Of a stretch of DNA of 64,000 nucleotides, positions 42,729 through 56,726 are shown piece after piece. Location of the stretch: the NCBI GenBank assembly GCA_036872755.1, contig JAVHNS010000005.1, positions 124,001-188,000 on the forward strand. Reading direction: 5' to 3'. The translations under genes were made by a program, and so were the position numbers. The notes beneath the pieces were generated by a model that saw only the letters and a list, made by a program, of their open reading frames with translations, was not told the origin of the DNA and made no database searches. Numbering within the stretch: position 1 is the stretch's first letter; each line of letters begins with the position of its first letter. Origin of the DNA: Orbilia blumenaviensis (lineage: Eukaryota > Ascomycota > Orbiliomycetes > Orbiliales > Orbiliaceae).

Positions 42729-43697
42729 ATGGCGCAATCCAAAATAGATTAGGTGATTTAATCTTAAGGGTTACAGAACCTTACATAAATTATACCTTAT
42801 AACAGTACTAGTACATACCTATCTTCGACTCACTTTATTCGACATTAGCATATTTAGTCGGGGTTTTATCTTCAAAATACTGTATATATACGACTTATAT
42901 TTCTCGCAGGCGAAATAGCCATTCCATCTGCTATGGGGAGTACATACATATACATGGTATGCTTTACATGAGGTTTCTTTCTCCAACATATATAATTTTT
43001 CAAAAAAAGTATCCTAGGTGGAGAAGGCGATGAGGGAAAAGAAGAAGAAAAAAGAGAGATACACGCTATAGGATTCAACATGCTGTCAAGGGCGAGAGGT
43101 ATAGTAAGAGGGCGAAGAGGCGTGGGAGGAGGAGGAGGAGTAGTAGGAGTGGTCGATGGAAAAAAAATTTAATAAATACACTTATCGGGAAACGAAAGGT
43201 GGGAGTATTATCAAGAGTTCGCGCGAGTGGGCATAATCGACAGGTGGCTTTGTTAAGATGCGAAAAAAGGTTGTATGCTCAGAAAAAAGGGTTGGAAGTG
43301 CATTAAAAAGACAGACTAGGTAAAAGAGAGCTGTCGAGAATCCCATTTCGGCAGAGCGAGAACGAGTGAGCTTGTCGGGCTTCAAATAGTCGTTCCTGAT
43401 CGCGATCACTGGTGGTAATGCAAAATGCGAGATGTAATCCACCAGAGGATGTACTCCTTTGCGTAAAGTTGATGAGGTATTCGACGTGGCTGAGTACGGG
43501 AAGAAAAAGAAAGAAAGAAAGAAAAGATCGAAGAAAAAGGGCATATCGCTGACATCAACGCTGGAATTTAGTTTTTTGTTTCGTAAAACGATCGCTCCAA
43601 AATTCAGCAGAAAGTGGGGCTGGCTGGTATCAAGGCGGGAAGCGTGTCTAGCGCAGGCCGATGACACTCTGTTGAAGGCTCTGTTAGAAAATGAGGT
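42729..43697. other. Intergenic region between convergent genes
   Basis: Contains the 3' flanks of the convergent genes on either side. It is A-rich with GAAGAAAAAAG and AAGAAAGAAAGAAA tracts (43035-43060, 43500-43530) and GGAGGAGGAGGAG near 43126-43138. The open frames seen across 43182-43667 and 43459-43872 have no domain and overlap the last exon of the BTB gene in other frames. Confidence 0.5.
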
Positions 43698-45045
43698 CTA
43701 CGCAGCATCGGATTCTGGAGTTATGCATACCATTTCCAGAGTCCACACACGTCTAATCCAAACCTTAAGCTTTCCTTCAACACCAGGAACATCAGGGATC
43801 TCCATGCCCTCCCACCAACATCGTCTCTGTAATGATTGGTATTTTAGTAAATGTCACACGGTATTTTTTTGAGAGGTTGCCTATATATCAAGACTTACAG
43901 CAGGTTTCCGCCAGAACAAGAGAAGTTTTTGGGCCATACCAACGGTATTAGAATTGGCGCCCTCACCTCGAATGTCTGTTCGCAGCCTGGCTAGAGCAAG
44001 AGAGCAAATAACAGCCTTATTTGGTTCCCTCGCGCGGTGTCCCCACCTGTCGTCGGCATTGAAGCCACTGTGCGAATATCATTAGCATTGGATCGCATTT
44101 TCATGAAAATTTATTAGACCATACCCTGCAGTTAACATTTCGATCAAATGTTGCTCAGTGGTTCCAGATTCGTCTGTCCTTCTAAGCCCGGAGAAGATGC
44201 CATCGTAGGAAAGCAGAACTCTGGCGCATTCCCTTTTAACTTCCAGCATATGCGACTGGGAGATCTCTGCCTTTGGTGGTATCACGTAGAAGTCGAGATC
44301 TTCGCGTAACACTATTATGCCAGCCCGGTCTTGGAGGAGGTTGGAAGGACTGTTGGGTGGCGAAACTTCATGCTCCGTGTCCTCATCTTCATGAGATTGC
44401 GGTATCGTGGAGCCGACTCTCCGGAAGAACTCTAGCATGTACTGAAGACACGCTGGGTCGAACTGGATAGTATATTATATTAGCAACATATATAATGAAT
44501 TTTTATTATTTTATTATTTTTTTAAACGAAGACCGATGCCTTACATCTACGGAATAGACGTCATCCTCACGGAACTGTCCATCTGGGAAGAGTCCGTTAG
44601 GAAACAAGGACAGAAGGACGAATTCTGGCAAGGTTAATAGTTCGTCCCTGGATATGACGAATTGGGTTCCTCTGCATACAAACAATACGTATAGATTAGC
44701 GAATAATTCACCTATACAAAGTGTGAATGTGAGAAGCCGGAGGTGCTGCGGCTTACCGAAGGTCAAGGGTGAGATTTTCATCTGGCCCATCTGTAAAAGG
44801 TTATAAATACCCAACTGTCAGCCTTCATTGTTCTTATTTTCATTATAGAAGATTTTATATATAGATGTATAATGGTATATATAAATATTTTTCTATAAAT
44901 ATAAATATTCTTCAAATATCAAATTTCCTCATTTGATATTCGGGTATTTTTTTTGGATATTTTTTATTCTTTGGTGTTTCTAACCTGCAAGGTTGACCTG
45001 AGGTCCAGCGGTCTGAGAGACCTGTGTTATAACTGACGCAGCCAT
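43698..45045 (-). CDS. Whi2-type BTB/POZ-domain protein (5' end unresolved)
   Basis: Six exons on the minus strand: 44985-45045 (at least), 44757-44790, 44545-44671, 44125-44462, 43899-44067 and 43698-43826. Phases agree throughout. The joined product reads DGPDENLTLDLRG, then TQFVISRDELLTLPEFVL and LSLFPNGLFPDG (the BTB-like fold of fungal Whi2 relatives). It continues with VDFDPACLQYMLEFFRR, FNADDRWGHRAREPNKAV and the terminal WWEGMEI..VRRVWTLEM-type block (seen as IRRVWTLEM). Whi2 with Psr phosphatases acts in stress response and TORC1 restraint in yeast. The first in-frame ATG is 45045, but exon 1 stays open and protein-like (EPPPPYTESSSP, LPDSSPPTFEQ) up to 45561, where a GGATAG repeat supplies an in-frame TAG. 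Homologues have a similar Ser/Pro-rich head, so the true start is probably in an upstream exon I could not find. Confidence 0.85.
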
Positions 45046-47105
45046 ACAGAAGGTAAAGGATTGGATCGGACTCGAAGATTCGGTATAAGGAGGCGGTGGC
45101 TCTCTGTCGTCCTTTGAGGAAGAGCCGGCTTGAGGAGGTTTTGGAGATGAACCTGAAGGCTCGTTTCCCTTCTTGTCGGCAGAAAGGTCGAAAGAAGAAC
45201 CGGGAGCTAAAGTTAAGTGTTGGTCTTCAACTTTGTGTCCGGTGGGATCCTGTTCCTGATGGATGATCTCTCCAAGTCCCCTGAACGGCGGAGGTCCTAA
45301 GAAGGGGGGAGAATCGGCGGAAGGGGAGTAGAACGGGAGAGTCGGGGAGGAAGACGTCGAACTCAGGGCCGATGCAGAGCGATTGAGATATGCTGGACTT
45401 TGTTCAAAAGTAGGAGGAGAAGAGTCGGGCAAAGGAGAGGAAGACCGAGAATCCGTGGTGGGCTCCAACACGAAGACCTTAGGGAGGTCGAAGGGACATT
45501 CAAAGTTATCGGAAGAGCGAATGAGAACAGGATAGGTCGCAAGGAAAGGTTGCCTCTCTCTCTATCCTATCCTATCCTATTAAGGCAGCGACTCGAGAAT
45601 GAGAGCGAGAGTGGAGAGTTATTAGAGTTAGTTAGTTGGTCGGTCCCTTTTTTGGGGCTTGATCCGGTGTTCGGCCTGTGTTGAATGGGATTGGGCGACT
45701 GTTTATGATTTGCGGTGAAGCTTCGAAAAACGTGGATTTCGAGTGTAAGCAGTCGAATCAGAAACGCGATGTCGACAGCATCCAGGGGGTTAATTCGATG
45801 AACCGGACGGCCTGAGCTGGTTTAGTCCGTCCTTCTTTGACAGAATAAGGATGGCGGGTTTTTAGCCTGGCTGTTATTTTGTAAAAGGGAAAAAAAAGGG
45901 AAGGGAAAGGCGATATTGGCAGCGACAGAGGAAGGTTGGTTATGGCTGGCCGGGACTGGTTTGATTAGAAAGGTTTTGAAACGGGGCTGATGGGGAAGTT
46001 TTGGAGGTGACAAGACAAATTATGAACAAGGAGGTCTGCAGAATGGATGGATGGATGGGGATGGGGTTTGTTCTTGGTGGTTGGTACCTGCTAGCTCAGT
46101 CTGGGGGGAAGGCCGAAGGAAGGGAAAAGGGAAACAGAAGAGGCTGAACATCTGGTCACCCACCAGGATTCTATTCAATACGGACTAGACTGATATTGTT
46201 TACGTAGTAAGAGTAACTAACTTAGATCTTTATATCTACAGACACAGCTTATATACATATTTGGGGGTGGTGGTGGTGGTGGTGGTGGTGGTGATAGTGA
46301 ATTGAAGGATCCCAATCACAAGGTAGGAGGCATGATAGTATGGGGAGAATCTTCGATAAAAGGAGGCGGTCTCTCTCTCAAAGAGCGCAACAGCCAGGCG
46401 AGATTACTTCAGCCACTCGGGCCCGGAGTCTTGCCATCGTCCTCCCCCGTCTCAGTTACTTAAGAATTTGGTAAACTATCAAATCCCTCCCGCTCTAGTT
46501 AATGTATGTAAATCCTTATGTAAGTTGGTTATTTTAGACAGACAAGTCCCACAAAGCGAGTAAGTTCCCGGGATATATGTATACTGCTTAGTTGTAAGTA
46601 CTTCGAGTACTTCCGGCCCTCAGGAAATCATGTGAGTATGTCATAGGAAGACTTAACCTGCAAAGCCTCAAGAACAACAAGAATCGAGAACTATTGAAGA
46701 AAAGGGTCTGCGAGAAGAGGTGGGTACATTGCAAACATCGCAAACGAAGGCCTGGCGAATGAGCGGCCCTGCCGAACTTGCCAGGCGCTTACATTCTCCG
46801 CCTTGTAATTATTGTATATCGCTCGTACGACAAATCACCACACTTCCAACACCATATGCATGGCTGACCTGCCATATCGATATACTATTGACCATCGATC
46901 CATCAATTGATTTGATTGATTGATTCATTGATCCATCCTTCCATTTGATAGCGCCATCTGCATCATGCATATCAAAAATATGTATAACATCGCAATCGAC
47001 CCGTATCCCCGGGTCAGGGCAAAAAAGCATGGGTTGATAGGTAGGCATGGTCTCGCGACTGGGCATGCACTTGCATATCGATAGCAAAAACAAGTCTTAT
47101 CGAAA
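45046..47105. other. Upstream region of the Whi2-type gene and downstream flank of GCN20
   Basis: 45046-45561 is an open frame continuous with exon 1 of the minus-strand BTB gene and is probably coding. 45562-45582 is a short CCTAT repeat. From 45600 to 46250 the minus strand has only one ATG (45781), leading to a seven-codon frame. A GGT trinucleotide repeat lies near 46265-46293. ATTGATT/GATTGATTGATT repeats near 46905-46930 lie in the probable GCN20 3' flank. No separate gene was recognised. Confidence 0.45.
46265..46293. repeat. (GGT)n trinucleotide repeat
   Basis: About nine uninterrupted GGT/TGG units preceded by GGGGG, in intergenic DNA. Simple-sequence repeat. Confidence 0.85.
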
Positions 47106-49420
47106 TTAATGCTGCTGTACCACCCCGTTCTCCTTCGCCGCATCCAATATTCTCTTCTTGTACTGCTTCACAGTTCCGTCGAAATGTTCCACCTTCCCTC
47201 CCTCGCAGACCCACAAACTCGTACACACATTTTGCAATATCGTAACGTCGTGACTAACCATCAACACTCCTCCCTCAAAGTTCTTCAGCGCATCTGACAG
47301 CGCATCCATGGCCTCCACGTCCAAATGATTGGTAGGTTCGTCAAGAACAAGCACCTGCGGGTTGGTCAACCCTAAACATGCAAATGCCACACGCGATTTC
47401 TGACCTCCCGAAAGCAACTCCATTCGCTGAAGACCGACAGGTCCAGTGATACCAAAGTTACCCAGATGACGGCGGTATTCTTCGTCTGTCTTACCGGGGA
47501 ATTCCCTTGCGCAGAAACTCAAGGCGCTAAGCTTGGGATCCAAGTAGTCCAGATTGTGCTGTGCAAAGTAACCAACCCTCAACCGGCCGTTTTTGCTAAT
47601 CAACCCCGATGTGGGTTGCAACTGGCCTGTGATGAGCTTCAGAACTGTCGTCTTACCCGCTCCGTTGGGTCCGACGATACCAATTCGCGAGTCGAGCTGG
47701 ACATCCAAATCAACACCTGAGACAATAGGATATCCCTCTCTGTATGCGAATGAAACACCGCTCATCTGCATAATTGGCGGCGAAAGTTTCTCAACGGGAG
47801 GGAATGCAAAATGAACTGAGTATTCGGCCTCTGGTGGCTCCAAAACCGGCAGTTTCTCCAGCTTCTTGATTCTCGACTGGGCTTCCGATGACTTTGCAGC
47901 GTTGTATCTGAACTTGTCGATGAAAGTCTGCAAGTGTTTCCTGTACGCCATCTGGTTCTCGTACTCCCTGATAGCTGTCTTTCTTCTCTCTTCTTTGGTT
48001 GCGTAGAAGGAATCGAAGTTACCACCTTTGTAGTAATCCAGTCTCTCGGAATGTTGATGAATGATATCTGTGGCAACTTCATTGAGAAAGGCTCTGTCGT
48101 GGGAAACGACGAGTACAGTACTCGGGTAACCCTGCAGATATTCAGACAAGAAGACAATCGACGGAACGTCCAACATGTTAGACGGTTCTGCAAGGCACAA
48201 ATTCTACATATTAGCTATCCCTTCCCATAGTAGTAAAATATAAAAAACGACATAGAGAGAGAAAGAGAGCAAAGCGTACCATCAAGAAGCAGTAAATCCG
48301 GTTTACAAAACAGCGCTCTCGCAAGTGCCAATCTCATCCTCCAACCACCGGAAAACGTCCTCGTTGCGAACTGCTGCTTCTCAGCCGAGAAACCCAAACC
48401 GAACAGAATACTTGCTGCCCTAGACTCTGCCTTATCCGACTCCATTTCCGCCAACTTCTCGTGCACATCTGATAACAAACTGCCCAGCTCTTCCTTACTC
48501 TGTATATCCGGCCTATTCTGCGCCGCCAAAGGCATGCTCTCCAAATCCGTCAGCAGTCCATTAATCCTCTCCTGCTCCGCTAACAGATGCTTTCTCCAAA
48601 CGTCCGCATCAAGCACCGCCTGCAGTGCCGGTGTGTCATCTCCCGTGATTTCCTGCTCCACGTGCAAGATCGTGATATGCGTCGGAACACTCAATTCTCT
48701 CTTACTCAACGCCCTGAGCAGTGTAGATTTACCGATACCGTTCTGACCCACCAGACCGTATCGTCGTCCATACGCCAGCGTCAGCGTAGTATCCGTCAAT
48801 ATCCTCTTCCCACCGATCTGAACATCCACATTCTCAACCTTAATATCCTTACTCTTCCCAGCCGCCGAACTACCAAGCTGTAAGGGATTGACCTGCATGT
48901 AAAACTCCTCGTAACTCTTCGTATCATTCGTAGCAGTAATAAGTTTCGACGCCTCGTATTCCACATTCTTGTGTAGCTTCTTATCCTGCTTAGCTTTAAT
49001 CTTCTTCTCCGCCTTCTCCAACTTCTTCTTATCAACCCTTGATTCGACTTTTCGTGATGCAGTAGCTTCAAGATCGATAGTAGCTACAAGGTTCATAGTC
49101 CCAGATATCCCACTGCGGGAGGACATATTAATCGTCTGCTCCAGCTTACGGTTCGTCCCCGCCGCCGCTCGTTTCGCAAGACCCTCAGCCGGCATAAGCG
49201 TCTTAACCATTGAGTCTACCGTTGCAGTAATAGTCTCGGGAGGGGTATCAATTGCAGCGGACTGAAGAATCGCAGTCACGGATTGTATCGCATTTTGAAG
49301 CTCATCAGCGGCATCGGTGACTTCGGTGCTAATAGCGTATTTTAGAAATCCAACGCAGTACTGCGTCAGTACTCTATCAAGGCCTGGTGCGACCTTGAGA
49401 AGCTCGGCCTCGACTGACAT
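47106..49420 (-). CDS. GCN20: ABC-F ATPase Gcn20 (ABCF3 type)
   Basis: Two exons on the minus strand, 48280-49420 and 47106-48187, joined by a 92-nt intron, encode 740 residues. Gcn20 pairs with Gcn1 on translating ribosomes and promotes activation of the eIF2-alpha kinase Gcn2 by uncharged tRNA, switching on general amino-acid control. The ~195-residue N-terminal domain (Gcn1-binding region) precedes two ABC cassettes. Cassette 1 has Walker A GQNGIGKS at 225-232, signature TFSGGWRMRLALARAL, and Walker B LLLLDEPSNMLDVPS; the intron splits this last motif exactly after the first base of the Glu codon. Cassette 2 has GPNGAGKTT, LSGGQKSRVAFA and VLVLDEPTNHLD. No transmembrane segments are present, as expected for ABC-F. 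Both catalytic glutamates are intact. The start at 49420 matches the family's usual length. Confidence 0.96.
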
Positions 49421-49993
49421 TGTGTACGTATACCCGTGAAGACCGATTTGCTTTTTTATTTTTTTGGCGAGAGAAGATAGGGGTTATTCACGGGTGCATA
49501 TATGCGGTGATGAATTCGAAGGTAGTTGGCGTCGGTGGAGGGGAAAGTTTCCTGTATCGAAAGTGCGCAGGGTTTGTTGTATATTTCGCCTACCAAATTC
49601 TGCAGGCTGCGCTGCACATATAAAAAAAAGAGAGTGCGGCAAAGCGGCATCCTCTACCCCTACTACCTGGTTACATGCTACGCTATGATTCATTATGATT
49701 GCCTGAGGGTGATCAATTATCATTATCAAAGGAAACAGCTCCGACTATAGTTAGTACCATATACGATAATAGGCGGACAAGGGTGCACATGAAGGGTATC
49801 CAAAATGTCTTTAGAAAGTAGAATTCAAGCATGAGAATTGAAATAGAAACACTGCAAACAAATCAATCTAGAAGCTATAAAACATGCAATGCAACCTCTA
49901 AAACGGGCCCTGAGAAGAAAAGAAAAAAAACAAAGTGCGCCCCCGTGCGTATGAAAAGAAACAAAGGAAATGAGCGAGAGATGGGGGCAAGGG
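49421..49993. other. GCN20 promoter and MDM1 3' flank
   Basis: A 573-bp gap between two minus-strand genes. It contains mixed sequence and AGAAAAGAAAAAAAACAAAG purine tracts near 49915-49935. No additional gene or clear binding site was seen. Confidence 0.5.
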
Positions 49994-52900
49994 TCACTGC
50001 CTCAGCTCTGGAAACAATGCGTCGATTATCGTATCTAAAATCATAAACGCCATGTGGGAATTCAGCCGTTCGTTGTTAAAGACTGCGAAGAGTCTCCGGC
50101 TGGCGTTGCTCGCGCTCGACCTGCCAACCACATTGGCAGCAATATCTAGAAGAAACATTAATATATGGAATTTGAAACCACATTTAAAGGTCTTATCTTA
50201 CCGGGTATGAGCGTAGCGAGCATCAAGCTCGCATCCGTCCTGCTCCTCGACCTCTCCTTCGTAGTACGAGGCGGTCGAGTGAAGATGAAATTCTTATCCG
50301 ACCAGAGGTTATCGCGCAGCATATGTATATACCGCTCAACACTCTCTTCGTTGGTCAATCCCTTCACTTGCTCCCGAACCTTTCTGTAGAACGTATTAGG
50401 GAAATTGCATTTTTCTAGAAGCGAGAATTTACTTATTACATACCGTTCGATGGTTCCTCCAAGCAGCTGATGAAGGACAACGACAACAGCTCGTCCTTTC
50501 AACCAACTGCTCCCTTTATTCAATTCGAACACCTCCAAGAAGAGATCACATATAGGCTTGACGAATGGGATATCCTCCCTGTTCTCGTATGCGATTAACT
50601 CGGCCTCGGCTTCTGCCACACTAACCTCTCCGCCTTCCGCAGTTCTTGCCTTAAGAGAAGTATCGGTTTCGGATAGGAGGCCATTGTGCGGAAATCCAGC
50701 AATACTCGAAGCCGCCGCGGTTAATTGCTCAAACATCGGCACGGTTCCTATCACATCTCCCATTCCATCTGCAATGGAATTGTATAGCTTTGATATAAAG
50801 TCCGCTTCTCCTGCACCATCAGCTGTGTTGGCATCAGGGATTGGTGGGAGGCTTTGCTGTGAAAGGAAGGCCCGGAGCTCTCTACTCCTGCAAACATCTG
50901 GTATAAGAAGAAGGCCCCTCAGATAAATCTCTAACGCTGCCCTCCTTTTATCCAAAAAGTCCTTTTGAAGCTTCATAACCACATGCTTTCTCGGAAATTC
51001 GAGATGTTTGACGGAAGTATACTTTGCGCGGAGTTCTTGATGGAGCTGGAAGAACTCGCTATACCTTCTCGCAACCCCCCATTCGGCGGCCGGGAACTGG
51101 TCACCCGCCTTCCGATAGACCTCGACAATGTATATGGCGTACTCCTTGCCTTGCTCATTCCCCACAATTGGTTGCTTGATGCTGATGCTAGCGCGGCCGT
51201 ACAAACTGTTGTCGCTTTCTTGAATGATGTATTGTTGCCTCTGTAGTTCCTTCCGTCGTATTTCCCGCTGCAAGCTTGCCCTACTTTTGTTTAAGATCCT
51301 TAATTCGGCTGTGTTATTCGTCAATTCTGCCTTTTTCAGCATACTCGAGACAACAGCATCTTGAGTGTATAGCTTGTTTATGGATATGGTAAGCTCAGAT
51401 ATAGCCTCAGCTAACCCAAGATCCCCAGGAGCTGCCTCATGAACCTCTGTGTCCTCATAGTCCGAAGCAGGGTCTGAAGAAAACCCTTGATCTTCTAGCG
51501 CCTTTGCGTTTTCCTCGGCGAATATTTCCTCACCGGCGAAGACTGACTTCGAAGCAAAGTCATTGACCAGACCGAGAGTCGCTAGGCTGGTGGCTTTTTT
51601 CGAGGATGTTCGCTTGGGATATGCTGGCTGAGTCGAGGCAGGGCGGGATATCTCGCCGGATGAACGCCCACTATCTGGCGTAACATTATCGGTTAGTTCG
51701 TCGAAGAGCTTATTGGTGGATGCTTTTTTATTGTCGTCGGCACCAGGTCGCTCCTCCATAATATGGTTAAGCGCTGCTTCCATAGCCTCGACAACCCCAT
51801 TTGATGGCGAGATTGGGTCCTCTTGGATAGAACCTTCTGAGAACAGTTCATCCTTCAAGCTTCCCCGAGATTGTGAAAGCTCACTCGCACCCCAATCGTC
51901 ATCGAATAGCTTTGGTCGGTTTCCATCGTGCGAATGTCTTGACACAAACAAATCTCCTTTGTCGGAAGGACTAGAGGACTTGAACTGTAGGGAACCCCTC
52001 CGCCCTTCTGAGAATTCTGGTACCTGCAGGCTGCTTGAAGACTGGGGCCCCATACTCGGGGAATCTAAACTTTGTGATCGGTTCTCCCGAGATGATGAAT
52101 AATTGTAGAAGAGATCCGAAGCTTTGAACCCTGGAAGATCACATCCCTGCATGTCCTCATAGACGGCAGTCTGAGCTCTGAGGACCGACCCACGGGCCTG
52201 ATAATATTGGAGGTTGCTTGCATTCTTCCCGGCCTTTAGGAACTTCTTTACCATATGTCGAGACTTATCTGGGATCTTAAGCTCCGGGATTGAAATATAG
52301 GCCTCATATATCTGTCCAATATCATTCCTGTCGGAACTAGACCAAGATAGTCCCGAAGGCACGGATTCCTCGTCTGAAGCTGGGTCGTCCTCTAGCGGAT
52401 TCCGCAAACCGTCGACAACCATCCAGAACTGCACCAACTTTATTCGGTTTTGCCTGTCCATATACTCCATGAAAGATGTGATACCTGACGGGCTCTTCAG
52501 GATTTGAAGTAGAGTATGCTGTTCAGCGCCAGATGCCCCATTTCTTCCATTCCTAGTCGAATTTGATCTTGACATCGGAGCTGGTAGGGCGGGAGCCTTC
52601 GGACCAGATGACAAATGAGCGACCTTTTGATCCAAAAGTTTCTTTGCAGTCTCGAGACGTTTGAGATAGACTTGGTCCTGGAAATCCGCATCCTTTCGAA
52701 GCTGGATGGCAATCTCATTCCTCATCCGCTTCGCATCTGGCAGACTATTGCAATTCCGAATGGATCGAATGAAACGTTCGAAGGTTCGTTCATCCGCCTT
52801 TGGTGTAAGACGTTTATGAAGCTTTGTTTTCGGAGATGTATGCTGCTCTAAGGCTGCTCTAAGTTTTCGAACCGTTTTCCGTTCTTGAAGGGCACCCCTT

Positions 52901-53983
52901 CCCTATAACACGATTTTGTTAAAAGATAAGCAAGATATATCAGCTTGGGTGTGAACCTACCAAAGTCTCAACGGTTCGATTCCAGAAATCCGGATCAGAC
53001 ATGAGCATTATAACGGGCAATAGAACACTGCACGACATAATCTCACGCACAAGCACACTAACAGCCCTGCTCTTCATCTCCTTCTCCGGCAAAATCAGAG
53101 GTAGCACTTTCGTTATAATCTTCCTCAGATAATCCTGTTGTATCGATTTGGAGTCTGTATACGCGATCTGAACGGCGGCGTGTAATCTCCCATCTCTGTA
53201 CTTCGACGCAACGGCCATATCCAACTCCTCCGACTCCGTCAGCTGCTTGTTCAAATGCTTGCCCCTAACCACCTTCTCCGCACTGGCAAATTCCGATAGA
53301 TGTGTCGTCAAAAGCGGGACCACCTTCCCCACTGCTATCTCCACTAGGTCCAACTTCTCTGCTCGTGTCCATAGCGCGTAAAGTGCATGTCGTATTGTCT
53401 TCTCGACCTGGTTCTTGAATGCGGGGTCCGGTGTGATCTTCTGATACCATTCATTGATAAAACTGCTCAAAATAAGGTCTATAACTTCGTCTATGGCGTC
53501 CGAAACCCTCTGACTAGGCGGGTATAGCGGCGCTCGAACAAACGACTCGTTCTTTTTTATAGCTTCCAATTCTGCATGAAATCTGGCAGGGCGCGTGAAT
53601 GCTAATGGCTTGATATTCTTAAGTGGTTGGCTGGCGGCTTCGTTCGGTCGTCGCTTCTGAACCGTAAATACCGTCAGCACTACCATAAGTACGAATGTGA
53701 TTATTGAAGTCCATATCGCCGTGAAGAATATCGTCCGGAAATTAGGGATGATCCGCGAGGCGACTGAAAGGAACAGTACTATCCCAGCGCCGACCTTGAG
53801 CGGCAATGGAATCTGGTCGGGAAGCTCTAGGCCCGGGAATATTTCGAATTCCGGATCATCTACAGTTTCGTTATCCTCTTCCGGAGCTGGTGGAGCTGGA
53901 GAAGTTGAGGGTTCGGGGGGTGCCTGAGCACCTGGAGGAGAGTATGGAGGAGGAGGATCAGGTATGCTGCCCGTAGTCGACAT
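49994..53983 (-). CDS. MDM1: MDM1-type sorting nexin (TM-PXA-RGS-PX-nexin C)
   Basis: Four exons on the minus strand: 52961-53983, 50444-52902, 50202-50383 and 49994-50145, encoding 1271 residues. After a Pro-rich head, two adjacent hydrophobic segments (about residues 59-80 and 85-108) anchor the protein in the membrane. The PXA domain follows, ending with FWNRTVETLVG across the first junction. Then comes an RGS-like domain (LLQILKSPSGITSFMEYMDRQN..LVQFWM). A long Ser-rich linker and a coiled coil (ASLQREIRRKELQRQ) lead to a PX domain with RRYSEFFQLHQELR and LEFPRK. A sorting-nexin C-terminal domain (FVKPICDLFLEVFEL, LLGGTIERKVREQV) closes the protein. Yeast Mdm1 bridges ER and vacuole; animal SNX13/14/25 are homologues. 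The 60-nt intron 50384-50443 is stop-free and a multiple of three, so it can be misread as coding. The last exon supplies HMAFMILDTIIDALFPELRQ, matching the family end. Confidence 0.93.
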
Positions 53984-54712
53984 CTCCGGGAAGGTTTAAG
54001 CGTATTCTTTTGCGACGATGCCCTGACGACATAGTAGCTCTACCATAATCGAGCGGTATCGGGGAGATGGTTCCGCAGCACTGAAGATGGTGATCAGATT
54101 AGACTGGGGTTGGTGTTGAGCTCTATCTGGCAGTCTATGGACTGTGTGGAGTTATAACTATTAATCCGGTCCTGAACGCAGGTTGTGGGTATTACGGTGT
54201 AAGAATACAAGAAGAAAGAAGCTAAAGGACATGTAAGAGCTATGGATTGAAGCTGGTGCGCAAGTACAAGTACCGTGGATGGTCGGTGCTGGGCAGGTGG
54301 GATGTGGGATGGGTTGCGACGTAATGTGGCATGGGCATGGCAGGTTAGGGCGGTTTGCTTGGTTGGCTGGCGCATGTGCGCCCAAACTGGTCAAATGGCT
54401 GCCAGTCACGCGATGCAATGCATAGCTGCAGCGTATGTATGGATGCGCTCTTTATCCCAAGATCACGAACTCCTACATTTTATCTTAGCTTCGCGCTATA
54501 TAGATCTGAGATTGTGGTGGGGTAGAAGTGCATGCAGTTGCGCCTGTAAGGTCCCGCCTCGGCCAAGTTACTCGGGCTGGTGCCAACCAGTGCAGTCGAC
54601 GTCGGCCCTCAGGTTTTAATGGGATATGGCATACTACCGGTCGTGACCAGGCCACACATCGTAGATAGTATAATAATATATCATACCATATCATATCGTA
54701 CCATATCATATC
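53984..54712. other. MDM1 promoter and TRM8 3' flank
   Basis: A 729-bp gap between tandem minus-strand genes. The right end has an ATATCATACCATATCATATC repeat at 54675-54716, next to the TRM8 stop. The segment 54270-54330 is rich in TGGG/GGCATGGGCATGGCAGG sequence. No extra gene was seen. Confidence 0.5.
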
Positions 54713-55739
<1,027 letters not shown>

Positions 55740-56726
55740 TGTCGTTGATGTCGGAATGCAATTGCGGGGAGTGTGGGAACGTGGGTCTGGGATGGTTGAT
55801 TCCGAAAGAAAAGTTTGGGGCATTTTGCATTTTGCGACTTTTTGACATTCTAAGCGGCTCTGCCGCAGCTACCCAAGCGCATGTCGGCGCCCAAGACCGG
55901 ATTATAGGACCGGGCACTTATATAGCTTATATAACGGGCTCGGTATGCAGAACAGGGATTCAGGCCCGCTGGAAGAGAATTTGTATATTCGAAATAATAT
56001 GTCTACTAATAATACAGTTGGTATGATGCCACTATCACATCAGAGTTCGAATTCTTAAAAACATGTGCGGGGACATGCTGAGGTCAGATAATGCAATTGA
56101 TAAACTCGAGAGCCACCCCAAAGAAGAACGTCAGATATGAGAAGAGAAACGGACAACGGGAGCCTTATTCAAAGGGTAACGGCTTCCCACGCTAGCTACG
56201 ACTAAGTAATATCTTTAAGTAGAATAGAAAAGAAAAAGAAACGTGAAGATGGAGGATGAGGGGAACGAATAAGAGGGCAAAAAAAAAAAAAAAAAGGAAA
56301 AAAGGAAAGGGAAGGAGACTACCGCTAAACAACAAGACAAAGGCAAGCTCATTGAAGAACCAAAGAAAAAAAAAAAAAAAAAAAGCCAAGGCCACATATT
56401 CGGTATCATAGGGGAGGGCTCGTCAGGAGGGGGAAAGTCGTATGATACAAGAAAAAGGTAGGAAGCAAAACCAAAGGGTTTGAATTGTAGAAGGTAACGC
56501 AAGTCCAGGGGTAATGATTGAGAATAAAAGTCGTAGGAAGCCTTCACAGCCCTGCAGTGTTTTCCGAGAGGGAAGAAATCCAATGGTAGCTTCAGTTTGG
56601 AGTGCAATTCGACGGATGGTGTCTTCAGTTCCCTGTCCCGTAAAGTCCCCACACGGTCGTCGAGGGTATTGTCTCAGCTGACGCCACATAGCTGGGCAAT
56701 CCTTACATTGTCCCCAGTGGCCTGCC
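55740..56726. other. TRM8 promoter and GID4 3' flank
   Basis: A 987-bp gap between tandem minus-strand genes. Two poly-A runs (about 15 at 56281-56295 and about 18 at 56365-56382) with AAGGAAAAAAGGAAAG tracts lie in the expected GID4 3' region. A possible TATAT element (TTATATAGC on both strands near 55917-55931) lies about 180 bp upstream of the TRM8 start. No further gene was recognised. Confidence 0.45.

Noticed and set aside
43182..43667. 161-codon minus-strand frame downstream of the Whi2-type gene
   Set aside because: Lies in the expected 3' flank, has A/T-run-encoded Phe tracts and no domain.
56215..56652. 145-codon minus-strand frame rich in Phe and Ser
   Set aside because: Encoded by poly-A/purine tracts of the GID4 3' region; repeat-driven and not a gene.
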